From Lachnospiraceae bacterium (lineage in GTDB: Bacteria > Bacillota > Clostridia > Lachnospirales > Lachnospiraceae): a stretch of DNA of 64,000 nt. The translations under genes and the position numbers were made by a program. The notes under the pieces were generated by a model. It saw only the letters and a program-made list of their open reading frames with translations, made no database searches and was not told where the DNA came from. Shown here in pieces: positions 41,263 through 50,466 of the stretch (positions are counted from its first letter, which is position 1; every line of letters starts with the position of its first letter). The stretch lies in assembly GCA_022793375.1 (NCBI GenBank), contig JAAWCS010000015.1, positions 62,001-126,000 on the forward strand, read 5' to 3'.

Positions 41263-41737
41263 ACTCGTCACCTCCCAGCTTTTCCCGCAGCATATGCTTG
41301 GAACGGGTCAGGAGCGTATAAACCGTATTTACATTCTTGCCTAAAATCCGACCGATCTGAGGCGCCGTATATTCTTCAAAATAATGCAGATAAACGACTT
41401 CTCTGTATTTTTGCGGAAGCGACAGCACTGCTTCCAAAACCTCTCTGTGATCCGCAGGCAAATGTACAGGCTGTTCCATTATTTCGTCTAATGAGATCGT
41501 ATGGCTGCGAAAAAAGCTTTTGATCAAATCCTTACAGGCGTTGATTGTAACCCGGATAAACCATGCCTTTTCATGCTCTTCGCTTTCAAAGGAAACAGAA
41601 CGGAGGACATATTTCAAAAACACCGTTTGAAATATGTCCTCCGTGTCCGCATAGTTTTTCAAATGGATTAAGCAAAGCCGGCGAACCATATCGGAATACC
41701 GCTCGATCGCTTTGTTTACCTCTTGCTCGCTTCGCAT
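41252..41737 (-). CDS. RNA polymerase sigma factor, ECF-like
   Basis: A 161-residue sigma factor with region 2 (YSDMVRRLCLIHLKNYADTE; DIFQTVFLKYVL) and region 4 (LPQKYREVVYLHYFEEYTAP; IGRILGKNVNTVYTLLTRSK). It overlaps the anti-sigma gene by 11 bases and follows the secreted repeat protein by 12 bases. It probably drives its own operon. Confidence 0.9.
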   Translation of the reverse strand: MRSEQEVNKAIERYSDMVRRLCLIHLKNYADTEDIFQTVFLKYVLRSVSFESEEHEKAWFIRVTINACKDLIKSFFRSHTISLDEIMEQPVHLPADHREVLEAVLSLPQKYREVVYLHYFEEYTAPQIGRILGKNVNTVYTLLTRSKHMLREKLGGDEYEE

Positions 41738-41749
41738 AACGACGTCCCT

Positions 41750-42109
41750 TTATCTGTTGCGCCAGCCTCCGCAGCCATTTCCCCGGCCGCGGCAGCCGGT
41801 CCCCTGCCCTCTTCTTCCGACCCGTCCGGTCGCATAGAAATCACAGACACCGTCCCCGTCCTCGTCCACAAAGACTCTGCCGTATCCGGTTCTGTACGCA
41901 CTGCGCCTGGGATACCGGCCGCAGTTGTCGCAGACACCGTCGCCGTCCTCGTCCACATAACCGCATGCGCCGTTATAATTGTCGCAGACGCCGTCTCCAT
42001 CCTCGTCCACATACCCCCGCCCGTTTCCGCGACCGGCCGCAAGCGCGCTTGTCGTTCCAAGCGACAGCAGCATGACTGCCGCCAAAATGCCGATACACAC
42101 TTTTTTCAT
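41750..42109 (-). CDS. small secreted protein with three DEDGDGVCD repeats
   Basis: 119 residues. Signal peptide MKKVCIGILAAVMLLSLGTT with cleavage near ALAA, then three copies of a (Y/F)VDEDGDGVCD motif at about residues 33, 51 and 81, and a Gly/Arg/Cys-rich tail (VGRRGQGTGCRGRGNG). DxDGDGxxD is a calcium-binding loop as in EF-hand, dockerin and thrombospondin type 3 repeats. The ATG at 42109 has GAGGAATT upstream. It leads the sigma/anti-sigma operon; its tail resembles that of the anti-sigma factor. Confidence 0.8.
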   Translation of the reverse strand: MKKVCIGILAAVMLLSLGTTSALAAGRGNGRGYVDEDGDGVCDNYNGACGYVDEDGDGVCDNCGRYPRRSAYRTGYGRVFVDEDGDGVCDFYATGRVGRRGQGTGCRGRGNGCGGWRNR

Positions 42110-42218
42110 GAGAATTCCTCCGTCGATAACTGTATTGCCGTTTTCGGCTTCACCTTTAATACGATTGCCGAACAAGAATCCATTCAAATTTTTTCAAAAA
42201 TTTTCTATCCGCTCTCTC

Positions 42219-42647
42219 CTACCGCTTCGCAATCCGAAACAACCGGTGCGGCAGCTCAAACACCACGACAATTCCCAGCACAATCGCGACCGCCGCTTTG
42301 ACTGCCTCAAAGCCGTGCGACAATGCCAGGCTCAGCCGGTTCGTCACCAGGTAATAGGCGGTCCAGTAAATCCCTGCGCCAGGCACCAGCGGGATGATTC
42401 CTGAAATCAAAAACACCGTCACCGGGCACCGCTCCCACACAGCGAAAAAGCGCGACAATACAATCACCAATACCGTGGCAAAAAAGGTGGACTCCGCCGC
42501 CGTCGCGCCGTACCCGCCCAGAAGCACATACAGCCACCAGCCGGCCCCGCCGCAGGCTGCGCAGTACAAATAATATTTTTTGGGTACGCCAAACAAGAGC
42601 GCAAAGGCCACCGTGCCGACGGCCGCTGCCGCGATCTGCCCAATCAT
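42219..42647 (-). CDS. threonine/serine exporter family, small subunit (ThrE_2)
   Basis: About 142 residues with four membrane helices (IAAAAVGTVAFALLFG; AACGGAGWWLYVLLGG; FFATVLVIVLSRFFA; IVLGIVVVFELP) and the LISGIIPLVPGAGIYWTAYYL signature of the ThrE_2/DUF3815 domain. The ATG overlaps the previous stop. Forms a split exporter with the next gene upstream. Confidence 0.9.
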   Translation of the reverse strand: MIGQIAAAAVGTVAFALLFGVPKKYYLYCAACGGAGWWLYVLLGGYGATAAESTFFATVLVIVLSRFFAVWERCPVTVFLISGIIPLVPGAGIYWTAYYLVTNRLSLALSHGFEAVKAAVAIVLGIVVVFELPHRLFRIAKR

Positions 42648-43456
42648 AACAATACGCCTCCCATCAAGCGGTGATATACGGTAAACATCACGCCCACCCC
42701 GATCGCAATGCACATGAAAACCAGGATCGCATCCAATAGCCGCACCGCTCCTGAAATGTAATCGCCGTCCGCAATGTCGCGAATCCCGTTTGTAAACGCT
42801 ATTCCCGGCACAAGCGGAATAATCGAGCCGATAATCATTCGGTTCAAATGCTCTCCCAATCCTAAGCGAAAGCAGATCAGACAGACGCACGTCACCAGCG
42901 CGCCGCCGCCGATGTTGCCGACGATCCGCGACAGATGCGGCCCGCTGATCCCCAGGATATACAGATACAAACACACGCCGGCCGCAAACGCCACCGCCGC
43001 ATCCGCCAGGCTCCCGCCGAGCATATAGCAAAAGCAAGCGCTCCCTGCGCCCGAAGCAAGCACCTGCATACGGGCCGTTTTGCCCGGCATGCGCCGGATT
43101 TCTTCCAGCCGGCCGGCCACCTCCTCCACGCTGTAGGAGCCCTCCTCGATCTCCCGGGAGAGCTGGTTGACCGCCACCACTTTGTCAAGCCTTGCTCCGC
43201 GCACCGGAATATGGCTGACCCGGGCATACGGCTTGCTGCCCCCGCTGCCGCCTGTCACAAAGATTCCATTGCTCAGCACAAAAAAATCCCTGGATTCGAC
43301 GCCGAAATAGCGGCAGATGCGCTCCATTGTTTCTTCCACGCGAAAAATCTCCGCCCCATTCTCCAGCAGAATGTGCCCCGCCTCCATGGCCGTCTTAAGC
43401 ACCTTTCGCGGATCCGGCCGTCCGGCGCTGCACGTCTCCATTTGCTCACCACACAT
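42644..43456 (-). CDS. threonine/serine exporter family, large subunit (ThrE/DUF1212)
   Basis: 270 residues with a cytoplasmic N-terminal domain (AGHILLENGAEIFRVEETMERI; FFVLSNGIFVT) and five membrane helices including SIIPLVPGIAFTNGIRDI. Exports threonine/serine in related systems. Start at 43456 overlaps the end of metA by 11 bases; ATG 43441 is an alternative. Confidence 0.9.
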   Translation of the reverse strand: MCGEQMETCSAGRPDPRKVLKTAMEAGHILLENGAEIFRVEETMERICRYFGVESRDFFVLSNGIFVTGGSGGSKPYARVSHIPVRGARLDKVVAVNQLSREIEEGSYSVEEVAGRLEEIRRMPGKTARMQVLASGAGSACFCYMLGGSLADAAVAFAAGVCLYLYILGISGPHLSRIVGNIGGGALVTCVCLICFRLGLGEHLNRMIIGSIIPLVPGIAFTNGIRDIADGDYISGAVRLLDAILVFMCIAIGVGVMFTVYHRLMGGVLL

Positions 43457-44351
43457 ACGGCGTCACCTGATACACATAATAATTGAGCCAATTCGCATAC
43501 AGCGTATTCGCATGTACCCGCCAGCTTAAACAGACCGGCTTGTGCGGGTCATCGTCCTCAAAATAGTGGCAGGGAATCTCCGGGTTCAGCCCGCGCCCCA
43601 CGTCCCGCACATACTCCTGGCGCAGCGTCTCCCGGTCATATTCCGGATGCCCCATGACAAAAATCCGGCTCCCGTCCCGGCTCGCCGCCAAAAAAGGCCC
43701 CGCTTCCTCCGATTCCGCCAACAGCATCAGCTGTGGATTTGCAAGGATATCCTCTCTTCGTGTCCCCGTATAACGGGAATGCGGCGCAGAAAACACATCG
43801 TCAAAGCCCCGCACCAGGGGAACCAGGCGGTCACAAACCCTCTGCGTATAGATGCCGGACAGCTTTTTCGGCAGCTCGTACTTCTCAATCCCATAATGGT
43901 GATACAGCCCGGCCTGGGCGCCCCAGCAGATATGAAGCGTAGACGTTGCATGCGTCGTACTCCAGTCCATAATCGCGCACAGTTCCGACCAATAATCGAC
44001 GTCCTCAAAGGGCATTTTTTCAACCGGCGCCCCGGTGATAATAAACCCGTCAAAATACTGCAGCGCCACCTGGCCAAACGTGGTATAAAACGTATTCAAG
44101 TGCGAACTGGACGTATGGGTAGACTGATGGCTGGAAATGCGCATCAGCGTCAGCTCCAGCTGCAGCGGCGTATTGGACAGCGCCCGCAGAAGCTGCGTTT
44201 CCGTCTCTTCTTTCAAAGGCATCAGATTCAATATAAGGATCCGCAGAGGGCGGATATCCTGGGTCACGGCCCGGCTTTCGTCCATCAAAAAAATATTTTC
44301 TTTTTCCAGAACTGCCCTGGCCGGCAGCCCGTTTTGTACTTTTACAGGCAT
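43446..44351 (-). CDS. metA: homoserine O-acetyltransferase (MetA family)
   Basis: About 301 residues. Catalytic Cys142 lies in LHICWGAQAGLYHHYG and the C-terminal catalytic His/Glu in MGHPEYDRETL. Residue 111, in ITGAPVEKMPFEDVDYW, is Glu; in this family Glu111 goes with acetyl-CoA and Gly111 with succinyl-CoA, so acetyl transfer is expected. Start ATG 44351, 1 base past the ligA stop, with GGAG upstream. Makes O-acetylhomoserine for methionine. Confidence 0.92.
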   Translation of the reverse strand: MPVKVQNGLPARAVLEKENIFLMDESRAVTQDIRPLRILILNLMPLKEETETQLLRALSNTPLQLELTLMRISSHQSTHTSSSHLNTFYTTFGQVALQYFDGFIITGAPVEKMPFEDVDYWSELCAIMDWSTTHATSTLHICWGAQAGLYHHYGIEKYELPKKLSGIYTQRVCDRLVPLVRGFDDVFSAPHSRYTGTRREDILANPQLMLLAESEEAGPFLAASRDGSRIFVMGHPEYDRETLRQEYVRDVGRGLNPEIPCHYFEDDDPHKPVCLSWRVHANTLYANWLNYYVYQVTPYVW

Positions 44352-44352
44352 G

Positions 44353-46344
44353 TTATCCGTTCTCCTTCTCTGCATGAGCGCCCAGCGTCCCGGCTTCCAT
44401 ACGCGCCAAAAATTCCTCCTCTGTCAAGATCGGAATCCCGAGTTCCTTCGCCTTTTTGTTCTTGGAGGAATTGGACATACTGTCGTTGTTGATTAAAAAC
44501 GTCGTTTTGCCGGTGACGGACCCCGTGGCCTTGCCGCCGCGCTGTTCGATATAGGCTTTCAGCTGGTCACGGTTCGTAAAACGGTTCAGCGATCCGGTAA
44601 TCACAAAAACCTGGCCCGCCAGCGACTGGTCGCCGCTTCTCTCCTCTTTGTGAAGCGTTAGATGCAAAAGCACGTTTGCCAGCGCCTTACGGTTTTTTTC
44701 CGCCGCAAAATAAGCGGCAAACGCTTCTGCCAGCACCGGGCCGATCCCGTCCACGGCCGCCAGTTCTTCGCGGTCCGCCGCCATGATTTTGTCCAGGTCG
44801 TCGTCAAACGCGCGGCAGATCATCCGCGCGTTGGCCGGGCCGATTCCGGCAATCCCCAGACCGTATAAAAGCCGCGGCAGCGTGGTATGGGCCGCCTTTT
44901 CGGCCGCCTGGCACAGATTCTGAAACGACTTTTCGCCAAAGCCCTCCAAATCCACAATCGCTTCCCGGTGATCCTTCAGACAGAACAAATCCGCCGGCTC
45001 GTGCACGGCCCCGATGCCGATCAGCTTTTCCAGCGTGGCCTCCGAAAGCCCGTCGATATTCAGCGCGTCCCGGCTGGCAAACAGCGCAAAACTCTTGACT
45101 TTCTTGGCCTGGCAGTCCGGGTTTGTGCAGTGCAGCGTCTCCGCGTCTCCCTCGGCCCTGATCTTCGTCGGCCCGCCGCAGACCGGACAGTGTTCGGGGA
45201 TCGCCGCCGGGCCGCTGCGGGTTTTATTTTCGGCAATCTGCGGAATAATCATGTTCGCCTTATAGACCGTAATCGCGTCGCCCTCGCCCAGCGCCAGCTC
45301 CTTGAGGATACTTATATTATGCACGCTGGCGCGGCTCACGGTCGTACCTTCCAGCTCCACCGGTTCAAACACCGCCACCGGATTGATGAGCCCGGTCCGC
45401 GACGGGCTCCACTCGATATAGCGCAGATATGTCTCTCCCATCTCGTCGGCCCACTTAAAAGCAATCGAATGCCGCGGGAATTTGGCCGTACTTCCCAGCG
45501 ACTCCCCGTAGGCAATGTCCTCCAGGCACAGCACGAGTCCGTCCGAAGGCACGTCGTTTTTCCCGACCGAGGAGGAAAACCACTGCACGGCCTCCCCGAC
45601 GGTTTTTGCCGTGACCCTCCTGTACTCCACAATGTCAAATCCCTGTGTTTGCAGCCACTGAAACTGGCGCTCTCTCGAATTGTCAAAGTCCGCCCCCTCG
45701 GCCGATACCAGCGAAAAGGCGTAGAAACGCACATGGCGGCCGGCCGTAACCTGGCTGTTTAGCTGGCGCACCGAACCGCTGCAGAGGTTGCGGGGATTTT
45801 TGTAGCGGCTCTCCGCCTCCCCGATTTCTGCATTGATCTTCTCAAAATCCGAATAGCGGATAACGGCTTCGCCCCGCAGCACTGTCTCCCCGGTATGAGG
45901 GATCGTCAGCGGCACATTTTCAAACGTGCGGGCATTGGTCGTCACCACTTCGCCGATCTCGCCGTTGCCGCGTGTCACCGCCTTAAAAAGCTTTCCCTCC
46001 CGATAGGTCAAAACGATTGTCAAACCGTCCAGCTTCCAGGACAAAAGCCCCTCTTTTTCCCCCAGCCACGTTTTCAGCGCTTCCACTTCCTTTGTCTTAT
46101 CCAGTGAAAGCATCGTCGCCGCATGGCGTTCTTTCGGCAGTTCGCTGAGCACCTCATAGCCTACCATCGCCGTCGGGCTGCCCGAAAGCGTCACGCCGGT
46201 TTCGCTCTCCAGCTGTTTTAATTCGTCGTACAGACGGTCGTATTCCACATTCGGCATAATCTCCCGGCTCTCCTGATAATAAGCCCGGGCCGCCCGGTTC
46301 AAACGCTCTGTCAACTCCCGCATACGGGCCAGTTTCTGCTCCAT
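44353..46344 (-). CDS. ligA: NAD-dependent DNA ligase
   Basis: 663 residues. Catalytic Lys104 in SWKLDGLTIVL, adenylation domain continuing to RNLCSGSVRQL, OB domain, four-Cys zinc finger (CPVCGGPTK; LHCTNPDCQAK), helix-hairpin-helix repeats and a C-terminal BRCT domain (VFVITGSLNRFTNRDQLKAYI). The KNPRN motif and the zinc finger are intact, so it should be active. It starts 3 bases after rluB ends. Confidence 0.93.
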   Translation of the reverse strand: MEQKLARMRELTERLNRAARAYYQESREIMPNVEYDRLYDELKQLESETGVTLSGSPTAMVGYEVLSELPKERHAATMLSLDKTKEVEALKTWLGEKEGLLSWKLDGLTIVLTYREGKLFKAVTRGNGEIGEVVTTNARTFENVPLTIPHTGETVLRGEAVIRYSDFEKINAEIGEAESRYKNPRNLCSGSVRQLNSQVTAGRHVRFYAFSLVSAEGADFDNSRERQFQWLQTQGFDIVEYRRVTAKTVGEAVQWFSSSVGKNDVPSDGLVLCLEDIAYGESLGSTAKFPRHSIAFKWADEMGETYLRYIEWSPSRTGLINPVAVFEPVELEGTTVSRASVHNISILKELALGEGDAITVYKANMIIPQIAENKTRSGPAAIPEHCPVCGGPTKIRAEGDAETLHCTNPDCQAKKVKSFALFASRDALNIDGLSEATLEKLIGIGAVHEPADLFCLKDHREAIVDLEGFGEKSFQNLCQAAEKAAHTTLPRLLYGLGIAGIGPANARMICRAFDDDLDKIMAADREELAAVDGIGPVLAEAFAAYFAAEKNRKALANVLLHLTLHKEERSGDQSLAGQVFVITGSLNRFTNRDQLKAYIEQRGGKATGSVTGKTTFLINNDSMSNSSKNKKAKELGIPILTEEEFLARMEAGTLGAHAEKENG

Positions 46345-46347
46345 GCC

Positions 46348-47112
46348 TTACCTTCTTTCTGCTTTAATCGAAGCGCGCTTTTTGTCCTGTAAAACAAGCC
46401 GGCGCAGCTTTTGCTCCTCGTCCGCCGTAAGTTCCCTGTACGCCCCCGGCGCAAGATTTCCCAGACGGATATTTACAATACGCACCCGTTTCAGCTTTAC
46501 CGTCCGATAGCCAAAATATTCGCACATCCGGCGAATCTGGCGGTTCAGCCCCTGCGTCAATATAATTCGAAAGGTGTTTCGTCCGACGCGCTTTACCTGG
46601 CAGGGTTTCGTTACCGTTTCCAAAATCGGCACGCCGGCCGCCATCCCGCGCAAAAATTCTTCGGTCACCGGTTTGTCCGTCTCCACCAAATATTCTTTTT
46701 CATGGCCGTTGCGCGCCCGCAGCAGCGCGTCCATCAAAAGGCCGTCGTTGGTCAGAAGCAGCAGCCCTTCGGAATCCTTATCCAGCCGCCCGGCCGGGTA
46801 TACGCGCAGCGGGTATCTTACAAGTTCCACAACATTGGGCGCTCTGTCCTTTTCGCTGGTCGTACAAACGACGCCAGGCGGCTTATGGACAGCCAGGATT
46901 ACCTTTTTTTTCTGCACACGGACCGGCCGGCCATCCACCGCGACCCGTTCATGCCCCCGTATCTTCTGGCCGGGAAGCGCCGGCCGGCCGTCTACCGTTA
47001 CGCGCCCCGACTCAGCCAGATGGTCGGCCTCCCTGCGGGAGCAGACGCCGGCCTCGCTCAAAAAGCGGTTGAGCCGTATTTCCTCAGCATTCTTTTCTTT
47101 CTTCTCAGGCAT
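46348..47112 (-). CDS. rluB: pseudouridine synthase, RsuA/RluB family
   Basis: 254 residues: an S4 RNA-binding domain (IRLNRFLSEAGVCSRREADHL) and a catalytic domain with the Asp in YPAGRLDKDSEGLLLLTNDG; GLNRQIRRMCEYFGY closes the active site. Likely modifies 23S rRNA. It overlaps ccsB by 8 bases, an unusual partner. Confidence 0.9.
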   Translation of the reverse strand: MPEKKEKNAEEIRLNRFLSEAGVCSRREADHLAESGRVTVDGRPALPGQKIRGHERVAVDGRPVRVQKKKVILAVHKPPGVVCTTSEKDRAPNVVELVRYPLRVYPAGRLDKDSEGLLLLTNDGLLMDALLRARNGHEKEYLVETDKPVTEEFLRGMAAGVPILETVTKPCQVKRVGRNTFRIILTQGLNRQIRRMCEYFGYRTVKLKRVRIVNIRLGNLAPGAYRELTADEEQKLRRLVLQDKKRASIKAERR

Positions 47113-47935
47113 AGCTGTGAATCCCCGGAATCAAAGTATTTACGCCAATGTACGTAAAAACGACGCAGAGAAACCCGATCACGGCAAACCAGGCCGCCTT
47201 TTTGCCCCTCCAGCCCCGGTTTAACCGCACATGCAGATACATCGCATAGATAATCCACGTAACAAGCGACCAGGTTTCCTTAGGATCCCACGACCAGTAG
47301 CGCCCCCAGGCCCGCTCAGCCCAGATCGCCCCGGTGACGATTACCAGCGTCAAAAACAGAAATCCCAGAGAAACGGCCCGGTAACTGATCTGATCCAATC
47401 GTTCCCGGTCAGGCAGTTCACGCTGATGGAACGCATCCTCCCCCATACGCCCGCGAAACAGATAGACCATCGACACGCCGAAGGCCACGCCAAAGGCTCC
47501 ATAGGAGATAATGGCGGTGGAAACATGGATCGCCAGCCAGTTGCTGCGCAGCGCCGGCATCAGTTCCCGCACCTCCCGGCTCTGCATCGCCGCATAACCG
47601 ATGATTACAAACACCACCGGCGCCACAAAAGCGCCCAGCGCCCGGAAGCGGTACTTTCTCATAAAAATCAGATAGCACAGGGAAATTCCCCAGGCAAAAC
47701 TGGTCGCAAACTCATACTGGTTGGTAAAGGGCAGCCGCCCGGCTCCCACGCCGCGTGTTACAAGCGCCAGCGTATGCACCGCAAACGCCGCCGTAAAAAT
47801 CCCGCCAGCCAGGCGGCCGGCGCTTTCCTTTTTTACTGCCAAAAACACAAAATACAGCACGGCCGCCGCCAGATACGCGGCTACGGCAATCGTAAACATC
47901 CAGTTTTCCGTCTGCAAAAACATCTCCGCCGTCAT
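47105..47935 (-). CDS. ccsB: cytochrome c biogenesis protein CcsB/CcsA (ResC)
   Basis: 276 residues with eight membrane segments. The haem-handling Trp-rich motif WGRYWSWDPKETW is intact, flanked by conserved His residues. With ResB it forms the System II complex that moves haem outward and attaches it to exported apocytochromes. Overlaps resB (ATGA). Confidence 0.93.
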   Translation of the reverse strand: MTAEMFLQTENWMFTIAVAAYLAAAVLYFVFLAVKKESAGRLAGGIFTAAFAVHTLALVTRGVGAGRLPFTNQYEFATSFAWGISLCYLIFMRKYRFRALGAFVAPVVFVIIGYAAMQSREVRELMPALRSNWLAIHVSTAIISYGAFGVAFGVSMVYLFRGRMGEDAFHQRELPDRERLDQISYRAVSLGFLFLTLVIVTGAIWAERAWGRYWSWDPKETWSLVTWIIYAMYLHVRLNRGWRGKKAAWFAVIGFLCVVFTYIGVNTLIPGIHSYA

Positions 47936-48996
47936 GGTTTTTCATCTCCTTTTTGATTTTGCCCGCCTTCCTTTTTCGGCCGCAGATAAAAACACAGCGG
48001 CAGCGACACAAGAATCGTCAGACCGCCCAGCGCCGCCAGCCAGCGAAACGGATCGCGGATCACCTGAATCAGCGTATACGGCTGCGGATCGTGAAATACA
48101 AAGCGGTATGGCTCTGCCACAATCTCGTGGCCGATCCCGACTACGTCGCTGGCTATCAGTTCCCCGTCGTAATACAGCAAAAACGAAGCGCAGGGATTGT
48201 CAAGCCGGGCGCTCTGGGTTACGGGGCCTTCCTCCGTATAGGCAAAATCCGGATAAAACTTTGCAAAGACCAGCGACAGTTCCGGCATCGAAGCCGGCGA
48301 GAGCATCTCTCCCACGCACAGAAGCAGGCTTTCCTCCGGCACGCCGTCTTTCTCTACTTCTACCTGGCAGGCCCAATCCGTGGAATTCTGGTACAATTTA
48401 AGGCCAAAAGCGCTAAAAGGCGCGTTTACCTGCGCTGTCCCCGACTGCTGCTGTCCGCTTTCCCGGTTCCATACCGTAAGCTCTGCCGTATATTGTTCTA
48501 CCGTCTCATCCTCCCGCAGATCGATCCGAAAATCATCGATGCGTACCGTGTAATCCGTTCCCTCGATCTCCTGCGTTTCACCCGGTACGCCGTAAAAATA
48601 CGTTTCCAGGCCAAAACGCTGCCCCAGGGCAAAGCCGGCGATCAAAAGAAGCATCCCCACATGGCACAGCCAGGGACCCCACGCCCTCGCGCTGCCGCGC
48701 CGCAGATTTGTTTTAAAACGCACAACGCTGCACAGCGCCAGATTCAGGCACAAAAGACCGGTCAGCAACAAAAACCACCAGCAGCCAAACACCCGGTCCA
48801 GCCCGATCGCCTGTATGACGCGGGCCGCCCCGGCCCCATAAGCCGCCGTATAGTACGCGGGAATCTGGTTCTGCAAAATCAGGCTTCCCGCCACGCAGGC
48901 CGCCGCGATCAGGATTAACAGCGCAATGCCCAGCTTCATCGAATGGAAAAGTCCCCATATTTTTTGGAACGGACTGTGTTTATTCATCCTACGCAT
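47932..48996 (-). CDS. resB: cytochrome c biogenesis protein ResB
   Basis: 354 residues: three N-terminal membrane helices (LGIALLILIAAACVAGSLI; WWFLLLTGLLCLNLALC; LCHVGMLLLIAGFALG), a large extracytoplasmic domain, and a last helix (ALGGLTILVSLPLCFYL). Partners CcsB. Start at 48996 with AGGAG close upstream, or at 48987. Confidence 0.92.
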   Translation of the reverse strand: MRRMNKHSPFQKIWGLFHSMKLGIALLILIAAACVAGSLILQNQIPAYYTAAYGAGAARVIQAIGLDRVFGCWWFLLLTGLLCLNLALCSVVRFKTNLRRGSARAWGPWLCHVGMLLLIAGFALGQRFGLETYFYGVPGETQEIEGTDYTVRIDDFRIDLREDETVEQYTAELTVWNRESGQQQSGTAQVNAPFSAFGLKLYQNSTDWACQVEVEKDGVPEESLLLCVGEMLSPASMPELSLVFAKFYPDFAYTEEGPVTQSARLDNPCASFLLYYDGELIASDVVGIGHEIVAEPYRFVFHDPQPYTLIQVIRDPFRWLAALGGLTILVSLPLCFYLRPKKEGGQNQKGDEKP

Positions 48997-49019
48997 TTAC
49001 TCCTTTTTTGTCGACAATA

Positions 49020-49042
49020 CGCCGCAGAGAAACTCTGCGGCG
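49020..49042 (-). promoter_or_regulatory. hairpin between nrfA and resB
   Basis: 10-base perfect arms CGCCGCAGAG/CTCTGCGGCG with a 3-base loop in the 73-base gap. No T-run on the minus strand; it may stabilise the nrfA message or reduce readthrough. Confidence 0.6.
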
Positions 49043-49069
49043 CATCTTCTGCTCAAAAGAAAGCCCTCT

Positions 49070-50413
49070 TTACTTAAACATGCCCATTGCTTCGGCGCAG
49101 AGCGTCTCCGCCTGATCCAGGCAGTAATTCGACAGCTTGGAATTGTGAGCGCCCTCGCTGTTTTCTACAAAGACGAAATCCCAGTAGAACTGCGCGTCGC
49201 GGTTGACCGCGCGGATCGCATCCAGTTCCTCCTCGGTATAGTCGCCGGACTCCACTGCCGCAGCCAGCGCCTCCGTCAGCGCTACCAGATCGTCGGCAAT
49301 CTTAATCGTGCGGCCCTCCACCTGCTCCTGGATCTCGCGGACAAACTCCACCGTCTCTTTCAGCTGCACGCCGTCGTGGCAGGTCTTGCAGCTGTTCTCG
49401 ATCAGGGCTTCGTTCTGCAGCGGGCTGGTCCACTCATGACTGCTGTATGTAACGCCGGTCTCCGATTCCACCTTGCCCATATGGCAGTCCGCGCAGGTCT
49501 CGCCGGTCGTCTTTAAGAAGCTGTCCTGACCCATGTAGGTCTCAAACTCCGGATGCTGTACCTTGATCATCTTTGTGCCGGTACGGGGGTTTGTGTAGTC
49601 CGCAAAGCCCATCTCGTTGTAATACGCGAGGATCGCGTCGGGATGCATGGCGTCGATTCCATTGTAAGGAAGCGTCGTCGCCTTGGTCTCCGGGTCAAAG
49701 TAATACTCGTTGTGGCACTGTGCGCAGGACAGCACGTCCGGATCCACATTGCCGATCTCCGAACCCATCGCGTCCGTAAGGTACTGATGCGTCACAACCA
49801 GTTTGCCCGTATTCGCTTCGTTGCCATGGCAGTTGTAGCAGCTGACCGGCTCGTCGATCTGCGCCATCACCTCGTCAAACTCCAGCTTGTAGGCTTCCAC
49901 GCCGGTCGCGTTTACCAGCGCGGTATAGTCCGGCGTCTTGCAGGTCAAGCAATTGGCCAGCGGATGGGGACGTCCCGTCGCCTGTATATCCTCCAAGGTA
50001 TATACATGGCCCCTGGCACTGTTGTAATACTGGTTAAAAGCCATGCCTTCATACAGGATGGCAATCTGCGGATACTCCTTTACATGGTCGATGCTCTCGG
50101 AATTGTCCGCGTTCGCCATATAAGACGCATAAATCTCAGGGAACATCTCCGACCACTCTTCGGCCGTAATCACGCCGTTTTCCCGCGAAGCAACCGGCAA
50201 AGTAACCGTAACGCTGCCGGGCGTTTCCGCCGGCACCGTGGTCTCAGGGGCCGTGGTCTCAGGGGCCGTGGTCTCAGGAGCCGCTGTCTCGGCTGTTGTC
50301 GCGGCAGGTGTGCCGGCTGCCCCATCCGTCGTACCGGTGTCCGCCGCATTTGAGCAAGCGCCAAGACACAATGCGGATACGGCCATCCAGCAAAGAACTC
50401 TCTTAATCCTCAT
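49070..50413 (-). CDS. nrfA: lipoprotein pentahaem cytochrome c nitrite reductase
   Basis: 447 residues. Lipidated Cys20 after MRIKRVLCWMAVSALCLGA, a TAPET-repeat tether, then five haem sites: CLTCK at 155 (the catalytic Lys-ligated haem diagnostic of NrfA), CYNCH at 191, CAQCH at 229, CADCH at 306 and CKTCH at 341. Reduces nitrite to ammonium with six electrons. ATG 50413 has AGGAGGAGAGG; the frame is open to 50539. The haem-attachment genes follow directly. Confidence 0.93.
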   Translation of the reverse strand: MRIKRVLCWMAVSALCLGACSNAADTGTTDGAAGTPAATTAETAAPETTAPETTAPETTVPAETPGSVTVTLPVASRENGVITAEEWSEMFPEIYASYMANADNSESIDHVKEYPQIAILYEGMAFNQYYNSARGHVYTLEDIQATGRPHPLANCLTCKTPDYTALVNATGVEAYKLEFDEVMAQIDEPVSCYNCHGNEANTGKLVVTHQYLTDAMGSEIGNVDPDVLSCAQCHNEYYFDPETKATTLPYNGIDAMHPDAILAYYNEMGFADYTNPRTGTKMIKVQHPEFETYMGQDSFLKTTGETCADCHMGKVESETGVTYSSHEWTSPLQNEALIENSCKTCHDGVQLKETVEFVREIQEQVEGRTIKIADDLVALTEALAAAVESGDYTEEELDAIRAVNRDAQFYWDFVFVENSEGAHNSKLSNYCLDQAETLCAEAMGMFK

Positions 50414-50466
50414 TTCCTCTCCTCCTCTCTTTTTGGCAGACATTAAGCCTCCCTGCCTAAAGAATA

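Noticed and set aside
42648..43037. N-terminal extension of the ThrE_2 frame
   Set aside because: The extension is antisense-like, Arg-rich and overlaps the ThrE gene; the ATG at 42647 has the usual stop-start overlap.
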